64,000 bases of DNA from Cylicocyclus nassatus (Eukaryota > Nematoda > Chromadorea > Rhabditida > Strongylidae). The position numbers and the translations under genes were made by a program. Below, piece after piece: positions 55,732 to 64,000 of this stretch; within the stretch, counting starts at the first letter, position 1; every line of letters starts with the position of its first letter. The stretch lies in NCBI GenBank assembly GCA_958299035.1, contig CATQJL010000112.1, positions 52,814,463-52,878,462 on the forward strand, given 5' to 3'. The notes beneath the pieces were generated by a model that saw only the letters and a program-made list of their open reading frames with translations, ran no database searches and was not told where the DNA came from.

Positions 55732-55942
55732 ATGCGGCTTTATCACATTTTGCTCGTGTTTCTAAGTGCGCTTGTGTTTGTACAAGCGGCTCGCACAACA
55801 ACGAAGGAGCCCGAGACTGATGCGGAAGAAGACGGGGTGTAAGTTAACTTTCTTACATAGTTTGACTGAAACTTCCTAGTAATGCGCTCCTTTTAGCTAT
55901 CTGAAGCCATCCAAGAAGAACAAGGGCAAAGGAAAACCTTAG
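55732..55942 (+). CDS. small secreted peptide, two exons (unrecognised family)
   Basis: Exon 1 is 55732-55838, the intron 55839-55896 (GTAAGT...CTCCTTTTAG, 58 bp) and exon 2 is 55897-55942. Together they encode 50 residues. The N-terminus RLYHILLVFLSALVFVQA is a clear signal peptide with a likely cut after QA. An acidic middle (EPETDAEEDG) follows, then a strongly basic tail (KPSKKNKGKGKP), a layout seen in precursors of small cationic peptides. AATAAA lies at 55976. Consensus splice sites, a codon-split valine at the junction, a TATA box and a poly(A) signal together support a real host gene. Function is unknown. Confidence 0.75.
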
Positions 55943-55975
55943 TGTCTCGTCAACATATCCAGCAATTCTGAACTT

Positions 55976-55981
55976 AATAAA
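55976..55981 (+). terminator. poly(A) signal AATAAA
   Basis: 34 bases after the stop of the two-exon gene, at the spacing expected for a short 3' UTR. Confidence 0.6.
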
Positions 55982-55995
55982 ATTCTCAAATGTTA

Positions 55996-57057
55996 TGCTT
56001 TTTTGTGTTATGCTGAACGAAATCGCTATACCAAATTTGTTCTAAAGATCAAGTGTTTGGCTTACAGGTGTCGCATTAGATGCGACAACATTCCAAATGT
56101 ATGCATTTTTCACTGTGGCAACAGTACAGTCTGTCAATCGTAAAAGCCCTTTTCCATGAGGACAACCGCAACGCCAACTTCGCGCCGCTTCGCGAACGTA
56201 AGGCTCGGATATTACTAGTGTCATCAAATGGGAATACACGCGTAATGTTTTCGCGGTGTGGATGCGTAATATTCTCGAAAAGGAAGTAACCATCGGCACA
56301 CTTTGAATAATTCGCATTGAGATTGGTTGCTGGCAGGGTATGCTGGCAAACAATGTGCTCAAGTGTTTTTTTTCAGTTTTTTTCTTATTTGAAGCCATTC
56401 GAAAAGTCTCTTATGCTTCCTCTAATCTGGTAAGAAATTTTATGAGGCTGTCTGCCCGATATATGTCAAAAAAAAGTCGGCGCCTTTTTTTCTCAGAACA
56501 AACTTTTTGTCTTGGAACGCTTTTCGGCAACGAAAGCATTGGAGTCAAGTCAAGAGCAGATTAACTGTTTTTCAGCAAAGCAGAATAATCCAAAATGTTC
56601 GTAGGACTTCCGTATCATTTTTATAATTCAAAAGTAAATCTATGATATCTTGAGGTGTTCGTCATGTTTACTTCCCAAGAATTCAGATGATGACTGGCTG
56701 CTACTTGTCTCGCATCAAAGTGGACTCGTGTTCTAGGCAAATCTAATATGTTCACCTTACAGGAGAATGTTCAGAAGTTAAAGTGGCCAATCCAAGCAAG
56801 TTACCTACTATTCAATGCAGCATTCAACGTTTATTCCGAATCTGTGTTCCATATCTTCTTAGCGGCTTTGTGAACGAAGTTATGAGCAGTCTAACTCAAA
56901 GAAGTAAACTTTTGGATAGCTAGTTATGTTGAAACATAACGCTTTGGGGTAAAGTAGAGTAGGCCTGATGCTATCTCCGCAAAAAATCATAGCTAAATAA
57001 CAACAATGAAGTGTCATAGAGAATTATGTCGACTTACTTTTTACTGAACCTATTATA
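55996..57057. other. intergenic, one degraded MITE segment
   Basis: From about 56759 the sequence ACAGGAGAATGTTCAGAAGTTAAAGTGGCC resembles the CAAGGGAATGGTCAGAAGTC element at 27577, followed by similar interior sequence to about 56890. The rest shows nothing I can support. Confidence 0.4.
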
Positions 57058-57725
57058 CAGGGTGTCCCAAAAGTAAGTACACACTTTTCAATCGTGAATA
57101 TCTCTCGTCCCAATGGGTATTTTTTTGTGATTCAAGTGCCATTTTGTAGAGGAGGCTTCAGCTTAGATTTGCAGTATTGAACGAATCACCGATCGCTCTT
57201 CGTTACTGTAGGATTACGGTAAGAACTTCCAGCATGTGGAACCACTGTGAAATATGCCATCTGACGAAATTTTTTTTCAAAAAGTCTGAAAAATCGTCTA
57301 TTGGAGTTTATGCACACGCTGATTCCAATACACAACTTTTTACGAGTGTTTTCAGGTTTTTTGACGATGTAATCACATTTCTGACAAAAATGGGGATTCG
57401 GTTATTTACTTGGGATAACTTGGGAAAGAAGCATCACAGTAAACTAGAAGTTTCATAATCGAAATCGGCGGCTTTGATTACCATAGTATAAGAGTCTACG
57501 GCTCGTTTGGTTTTGTTTCGAGGCAGGCCTCTAATGGCCTAAAAATCCTTGTCGAAGTTCCCACCGTAATCCTACAGTAACGAAGAGCGATCGATGATTC
57601 GCTCGATACTATAAATCTAAGTTAAAGCCTCCTCTACAGAATGGTGCTTAAATGGCGGAAAAAGAGACAATGTGAAGAAAGATATTGACGATTGAAAAGT
57701 GTGTACTTACTTTTGGGACACCCTG
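57058..57725. mobile_element. Tc1/mariner-like MITE, TIR CAGGGTGTCCCAAAAGTAAG
   Basis: Near-perfect TIRs (CAGGGTGTCCCAAAAGTAAG then TACACACTTTTCAATCGT) with TA at 57056-57057 and 57726-57727. The body contains two inverted GTAGGATTACGGTRRGAACTT blocks. It shares its right TA with the next element. Confidence 0.85.
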
Positions 57726-57727
57726 TA

Positions 57728-58408
57728 TTAGGTTGGACCGAAAGTTTGTTCGCACCAATTTCAAAAATTCATAACTCTTTAAATTCTCAACGTTTGTAAG
57801 AACAAAATTTTTCCTAAGAGAGCTTATGCTCTTTGCATATGTACCTGAACTGTTCGTTATTGTGTACAAATGTAGGAGATAGAAGCTCAAAATCAAAATC
57901 ACTCAAATTTTGAATTTTTTGTGTAGGGTCATAAAAATCGGAGCAATCGGTATTGTAAGTTCTTTTATCAGCTCTTTCTAACAGTACAAAGTTTGCGATG
58001 ATTGAGCGTCTCTATGAAAAGTTATGAATTCCCTGAAAAATGCTAAAATAATTCAAAATCTCCCTTTTGTATTACTTGCTCGAAAATCGTAACTTTTCAT
58101 AGAGACGCTTAATCGGCGCAAACTTTGCACTGTTGGAAAGAGCTGGAGAAAGAACCTGCAATAGAGACTGCTCCGATTTTTGTTGCAAGTTTCCGATTTT
58201 TTATGACCCTACACGAAAAATTCAAATTTTGAGTGAGGTTGGTTTTGAGCTTCTGTCTCCTTCATTTGTACACATTAACGAACAGTTCAGGTACATATGC
58301 AAAGAGCATAAGTTCTCCTAAAAAAATTTTGCTCTTACAAATTCGTTACGAATTTAAAGAGTTATGAATTTTTGAAATTAGTGCGAACGAACTTTCGGTC
58401 CAACCTAA
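57728..58408. mobile_element. mariner-like MITE, TIR TTAGGTTGGACCGAAAGTTY
   Basis: Ends TTAGGTTGGACCGAAAGTTT and the reverse complement of TTAGGTTGGACCGAAAGTTC. The inverted halves meet near 58050. The left TA is shared with the preceding element, while the right flank is CA, so the TSD has decayed. A truncated relative is at 25724. Confidence 0.75.
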
Positions 58409-60067
58409 CATTTATGGCCTTTTTGAGAATTTAAAAAAATTTGAAATTGAAACTTGGCAGGTGGGCAGTATAGAACTCTTGGTAAAACTTGTTGAACATG
58501 TAGACGACATGTCAATTTGAACCCTGACGAATTACTTTTCTTCATATGTAGTTTCTGATGTGGTACATAAAAAAAAGATATTGAAAAGAAAAAGTTTGGC
58601 AAAATTGTAAAAAACACCAAGTTGTTTCAAAAGCCCCTTCCAATTTGCACAGTTTTGGGTTGAGATGTCATGACTTTTCCATGTTAAACCTTTGAACAGT
58701 TTTGATTTCGCTAAATTGAGCGAGTACCATATAGTAGAGACAAAATGGTATGTAGATGAGGCACATAAGCTAGGAGCAGAAATTTCAACAATTTTACAAG
58801 TTCCCTTTGAAACCCTTCCCCCTCCCCCCACTTTCACAAAGTAATACCCCAGATAAGGATAGGCAGAATCAACTGCGTGCTCGTTGGGTAGCCTGTTCCA
58901 GAAATTGCGGTATGAACATAGGGAATACATGTAATCTTTACTGCATAGAGTTTTCTGTGAGAAAATGAATAAAACGCTATTTTGGCCCCCCTTCGCGCGT
59001 GCAAGTATGGCGATATTTCAGTAATAGATTTTTGTACGTGTCGCCATCAAGAAAAGAGCTAATCGGCTGATAATTCTTGTCCTTGCTTTATTCCAACATA
59101 AGTAATATCGAATTCACTTGTCGCTATGCGTAAGTTGTTATCGCCTGTAGAATAGCTCAGGAAAACTAATTTTTGAGACGGTTGGAACTACTACAATTTC
59201 TGTGCGGGAGTAAAAATGTGCACATATTAGGCCATTACACTTTCAGCACACTCACATCCTTATCCACTAAAAAATTTTACACAAGGGAAGTTTATGTTTA
59301 GGGAAGTGACTACCTCCACAGAATGAATTTCGTGGGCACAACTGCTTTTTAGCATTTTGTGTCTTATATTTTCAGCATTTTAATGAGACGTTTGAAGGAG
59401 GTGCTTTCGAAAATTCTCACAGTATTGATATAGATGCAGATCTCTTGGAAAAGCGCTGCGTTAAACACAAGTCAATCGGGGAATAGATAAAACTTTCAAA
59501 ACAGCCTTGTATTTCTTGCTTACATCATTCTGTAGAATTTAACTTTGTCCAAAAATAGAAATTTTATAACGTTCATCCTATTACTTGAGAAATATCCTGA
59601 CTTTATCATGCATCAGGTTAGTGTTCAGGACTTTTCACAGGATACTCGACAACCAGTGGAGTACCTAATTTTAGAATCTTTACGGCCATGGAAGTTTGCA
59701 GATGTTTGCCTTTTAAGATCAAGCCTTTCACAGACCAACCAACAACTTTAGATAGAATAACCGCTGCTACATCTAGTATATTCAAATAGCTCTGAAACAA
59801 AAAATGGAGGTTAATTTCTATTCAGGCAGCGGAAAGCCTCTGGAGCAGGCTCATTGCTAGATATTTGTTTAACGAAATCAAGCCATAACGTTGGGCATTT
59901 AATATTTGAATCATTCAAATTCGAATTTTGGTAGATTTCGAGACTCAAATATTCGAGTGATTAATATATATTTACACGTGAGCGAACATTAAACAATTCG
60001 ACATCGAATAATTAATTATGGTCGACTATTTGATATTTGAGTAATCGAGTATTCGACTATTCATATA
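58409..60067. other. intergenic stretch with a TATTCGA-rich tract
   Basis: No gene was found. Positions about 59900-60060 are rich in ATTCGA/TCGAAT and TATTTGA words in both orientations, forming a low-complexity foldback-prone tract. The tail abuts the next MITE. Confidence 0.4.
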
Positions 60068-60730
60068 CAGGATGTCCCAAAAGTTGTATGCACTGTCTGA
60101 TCGTTAATATCTGTCTTCCCAAGGAGTCTTTTGCCTTACTTCAGGTACCGTTTTGTAGAGCTGGCTTTAACTTAGATTTGCTTTGTAGAAGAAATCATCC
60201 ATCTCTCTTCATTACTGTAGGATTACGGTAGAAACTTGAAACATATGGTGTCAATGTGGAAAAAGCTGCCAATTCAAAATTTTTCAAAAAAATGTAAAAA
60301 CTTGTGTAATAGGTTTTTATGAACGCTGAGTTCAATACTCTACTATTCACAAGTTTCCTAAACGGTGTAACCGCACTTTTTAGGAACATTGAAAAAATGG
60401 CCGCTACATCTTACCCGACATAACTCTTTAATGAAGCATCATAATAATTTGAGAACTTTACAGTTAGAATCAACAACTCTAGTTAGCCTAGTGTAAAAGC
60501 TTCCAGGTTGTTTTGTTCCCTTTCTGGGGCAAAATATGGTCTTTCATTCCTCAAAACCCTCTTTGAAGTTTCTACCGTAATCCTACAGTGATGAAGAAAG
60601 ACGGGCGTTTCTTTTTATAATGGAAATCTAAGTTGAAGCCAGCTCTACAAAACGGTACCTGAAGCAAGGCAAATGACTTCAGAGAGATATTAACGATCAA
60701 ACAGTGCATACATACTTTTAGGACACCCTG
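60068..60730. mobile_element. Tc1/mariner-like MITE, TIR CAGGRTGTCCYAAAAGT
   Basis: Ends CAGGATGTCCCAAAAGTTGT and the reverse complement of CAGGGTGTCCTAAAAGTATG, with TA on both sides (60066-60067, 60731-60732). The interior is close to 2124-2778 and 53552-54138. Confidence 0.75.
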
Positions 60731-61981
60731 TAGTTAGAATAATTCTGTGGTTTAGCCAGTCAGGTTGATTTTTTCTGTTGTAATTTATTGAGGTGAGAAG
60801 TGGTGCTTGAACATTTTACGATTTTTGCAATCAGATATAAAATCGGTCCGGAAGTTTGCGCTTTTTTTGGACACATCCTTACATTACTCAGAGTATTGAT
60901 ATAGAGTTGCTCTAAGCAGTGTTCAATGTAAAATATCTCTTTATTTTTAGCAGTAATGTTTCAATTTCTTTCTTTAAGTGATCGTTTGGACAATCGAGCG
61001 TTCAACCCACGGTTTCCACTTCCCTAAATTCAGCTATTTTTTTATAATATTACCAGTGATACATTTCTAGGCAAGATTTGTGGTGCGCTGCATCCGTTTC
61101 ATATGTTTACACCACATGGTAAAAAAGCTCCTTCCTGTCAAGTGTCCTTGAAATTGCTAGGAAATTTAGGCATGTTGGTAGGTGGTTAATCTCTTCTTAA
61201 CCAGATCCCCCAAAGCTTGGAACGATTCCAGGTTCTCAGGAAGACGGCAAGCCTTTCATGGTTTTCCGCCATCCAAGTACCCTAGACGACTTGCTACGTC
61301 CTTTTAAACATGGCTTGAGCTCTAGCGCATTTCTTTTTCGCACCCTGCTTGAAATATTTGCCAAACTCATTTTTTGATAGAGCTAAGAGGAAAATTTGCC
61401 TTGTCAGCATTTATCGCACTCTTGAGAAACTCAAACAAGTTTTGGTTACTTGAAAAGGAAAGTACTGTACAAACTCATAAATCAGTATTTTTGGCAGCCG
61501 TCAAAGTTAGCCCTCCGTAGCGCTCTCTTTGACCTTGCGTTTTAGGTTGTGAAACATTGTAAATTTTTTCTACGTGCCGACACGAACATCTTGATTATAG
61601 TAGATGTAAAGAGGTGAACTTTGAGCTTGCAAGGAAAGTGCTACTATCAGGTCTCCCATGCAGATTTGGGTACGTTGTCTATATCTGCGGCTGTGGTCTT
61701 CTCCAGCACTACCCAGCTAAACGCAACTAGCTTCAACAATAAAAAAAAATCACGTTTTGACAACGAGAAAGAGCTTTGTCATGCTTCGTGTTTCTCCTGT
61801 GTAATGAAGTATTCCAGAACTCTCACAAAACTTTTTCGTAATTCAGCACTTTGAACTTCTAAATCACCCACCTTTGAATATAATTCCTGTTTGAAAGGTA
61901 TTGCCCACGCCCAATTTCTTTGACTTAAAGGCAGCGTCCAGGCAGATCCAAGCTCGACGACCACGCCCACTTCCCTCGGAC
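60731..61981. other. intergenic stretch, nothing recognised
   Basis: No TIR, signal-peptide exon or known protein block was found on either strand. Confidence 0.4.
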
Positions 61982-62834
61982 CAGGGCCCGGCACCGATGG
62001 TTTGGGGTCAAACTGGACTTCGTTTTGGAGTTAGAAGCAACGGGGACATCGTTTTTATGAGGTCCTGGAGGAAGCGCTAAAAAGACATGACGAACATGTA
62101 GATTTCACGAGTTGAACGTGTTCTTTCGCAAGCGCGCGAATTTCAAAGGCAAGACTCAAACAAAAAAATGGCTTGTTTACATCGCACAAACAATCACTTG
62201 GCTCCGAATTTGACTATGTGTATACAATATTACTCCAAACTATGTTATGTAAAAAGTTCCCGAAACTTATGTGTCCTAATATCCGTTTTCGAATTTGTTG
62301 GTTTCTAGACCAACTACCAAACCAACTGGGTTGGTTCGGAGCATAGATATTGGAGAGTTCACATAAGTTTTGGACCTTTTTGATTCGGACGATTAGAACG
62401 GTCAAAAATCCATCATATAGTGAAGAGAGCGGATCAAGCCGTTGCCTGTCCCCTTTTTTGAGTCAAAAGTAGTATAATTCTACGCGTTGATAGATATCGC
62501 GCTCCAATCACTTGCGGTGTCCTTTGAAATATGTGGCGAAAAATGCATCGCAGAATTGTTGTGGCTACAGATTTGGTTGGTATAGGAGATTTTCGACATT
62601 CCCAGCATCAAAATGGTACTATACCCAATGGCAGAGCCTTTAGTCGACTCGAAATGTTTTTGCTTGTTATATTACATACCTGAAAATGCGCTTTTTTCGC
62701 TTTTTTTTTGCTATTTTGGTTAAGTAAAAGTTTCCCTACTAATTTTCACGTCGAGAGGGACTTCGTAAATTTTTGCGAAGTCATGATAGACTTCGTTTCC
62801 TAAAAACCTCCAAACCAACGCGTGCCGGGCCCTG
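61982..62834. mobile_element. 853 bp hAT-like element, perfect 8 bp TSD
   Basis: The terminus is CAGGGCCCGGCAC on both ends, continuing into a TGGTTTGG-type block, with CCTCGGAC duplicated at 61974-61981 and 62835-62842. The CAGGG start and exact 8 bp duplication are standard for hAT. No transposase was seen. Relative at 40840-41785. Confidence 0.85.
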
Positions 62835-63050
62835 CCTCGGACGGCCAGCCTCTTATGAACGAAATCTCCTCAGCCTTGACATGTTTTGACAAATACAGTC
62901 AATTTACAGCGTTTACCAGGTGGTTTTTTGAGAAATTCACCCTTTTTCAGTTCCATATCCGGAATCAGCGCCATGGAAAGGCCTGGATGACATAAAAATA
63001 TAGAAGTCGAGAATTTGCCTAAACGCTGCCTTTAGGGTTTTCCTTATTTT

Positions 63051-63158
63051 TAGTTATTTTCATAATTCTAGTTTATCAACTAGCACAAAAGTCCCATAAA
63101 CAACTAGTTATTTTCATAATTCTAGTTTATCAACTAGCACAAAAGTCCCATAAACAAC
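63051..63158 (+). repeat. 54 bp unit in two tandem copies
   Basis: Two adjacent copies begin TAGTTATTTTCATAATTCTA, at 63051 and 63105. They are essentially identical, indicating a recent duplication. Confidence 0.85.
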
Positions 63159-64000
63159 CCTTTCCTCGAAAATTTTCTTTGGCAGGCGCGGACGGGTGGA
63201 ACACAGATGTCGCCGGAAGGAGCAGGAGGCACCCACATCGGTCAAAACGGTCAGAGTGAAAACGCTCAATGGGCGGAACGGACACAGGAGGTGAAGCAAC
63301 CATTGCCATATGCCTCCTTCCAGTTTCTCTTTCTCATCGAAAGCACACTTCTGCATGGCATGCACTTGCTTCATGTGCGGTTCCACGATCGTATAGCACC
63401 GAAATCTCATTATCCTAGCTTCGGGCGGTGCTTTCAAGAGATTGTGCCCGTCGAAGTTAGATCACCGGTTGAATATTAATTCTGTGGTAAATACTTAACT
63501 TCACAAATCTTGATTTTGGAGTCAGCGCTTTGACAGCTTGTTCCGCCAATCCGCGCACTTCCCATGTGTATGATCAATGTTCTTGCTTCAGTCTCGCTTC
63601 TTTTTAACTTATAATTGAAAGCTGACAGCTCGTTGGGCTTCAGTATTTCAATTTAGAAAAAAAGCGCCTATTAACAAATTTCCTACAGTGAATGTTCGTT
63701 GCACTCATATAGTAGAACCAAAGACTCTTAATGAGAGATATGGACCAGTCTTAGTGGGACTCAACCATACAGTGTTTGAAAAAGCACTATGCTGAGTGTA
63801 AGTCTTGCATTGATCAGCATGCTCCCTTCAAAATTTAATCAGCCCGCATTATTTTCGATCTTACTCAACCCTCAAAAAATTTCTTACTGTGTGATTTCAG
63901 AGTGATTTTTTCTGCAGATATATTCAGTCAGCACGTCGAAGATCCCTCATAAGCTAAGTTTGTAATCACAAATTGTGAGGCCTCAAGTCAGAACAGTATT
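63159..64000. other. right edge: possible upstream region of a paralogous gene
   Basis: About 63340-63440 on the minus strand resembles the coding-like segment near 42200. From about 63780 to the end the sequence resembles 55345-55560, the region 170-390 bp upstream of the secreted-peptide gene. No complete gene lies inside the window here. Confidence 0.4.

Noticed and set aside
59900..60060. Satellite or origin-like array of TATTCGA words
   Set aside because: The words occur in both orientations without regular spacing. It is better described as a low-complexity tract.

Overview
The window looks like repeat-dense nuclear DNA of a nematode, probably a clade V (strongylid or hookworm-like) worm. 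The grounds are a cathepsin B-like pro-region on tiny exons split by 70-122 bp introns, a two-exon secreted-peptide gene with a 58 bp intron, a BEL/Pao element with a glycine-tRNA primer site and a phlebovirus-like Env (a combination known from nematodes), a Rep/helicase Helitron, a CR1/jockey-like LINE and many Tc1/mariner-type MITEs. The species assignment is inference. There is no rRNA or confident tRNA gene, and only two loci look like host genes.

Layout. Positions 393-15657 form a giant imperfect palindrome. Its arms (393-6535 and 9059-15657) are strings of different mariner-like MITEs joined end to end at TATATA, plus a hAT-like MITE. Between the arms lies a 500-base N gap flanked on both sides by SMART cDNA-adapter sequence. 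Positions 15658-25292 hold one Helitron family: a minus-strand Rep fragment, a spacer with a small MITE and a CACCCTGCA minisatellite, then an inverted plus-strand Rep fragment and its helicase, split by a 1.6 kb foldback hAT-like element with an 8 bp target duplication. A minus-strand cathepsin B-like gene start follows at 26.2-26.5 kb and is cut off by a truncated MITE. Two abutting TIR elements occupy 27577-28640, one with TTA and one with a 7 bp duplication.

Positions 30636-34141 carry a decayed LINE (ORF1, endonuclease, reverse transcriptase; minus strand) with a 243 bp MITE in its ORF2. Positions 38202-39462 are a foldback element with TAA duplications that carries a tRNA-like unit in each arm. 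A BEL/Pao retroelement (43109-53551) sits inside a mariner-like MITE. It has near-identical 357 bp LTRs, a glycine-tRNA PBS, an unusual tandem array of six covarying hairpins in its leader, frameshifted gag-pol and env, and one intact extra ORF with a zinc knuckle next to the 3' LTR. From 54 kb to the end, more MITEs alternate with quiet sequence. This includes a small two-exon secreted-peptide gene (55732-55942), a clean hAT-like element (61982-62834) and, at the right edge, sequence resembling that gene's upstream region.

Reading the layers: MITEs came first, the BEL element entered one of them, and the hAT-like element entered the Helitron before the Helitron was inverted and duplicated. 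The adapter-flanked gap and the inverted junctions mean some large rearrangements could be assembly or amplification artefacts, so the palindromes should be treated cautiously until long reads span them.
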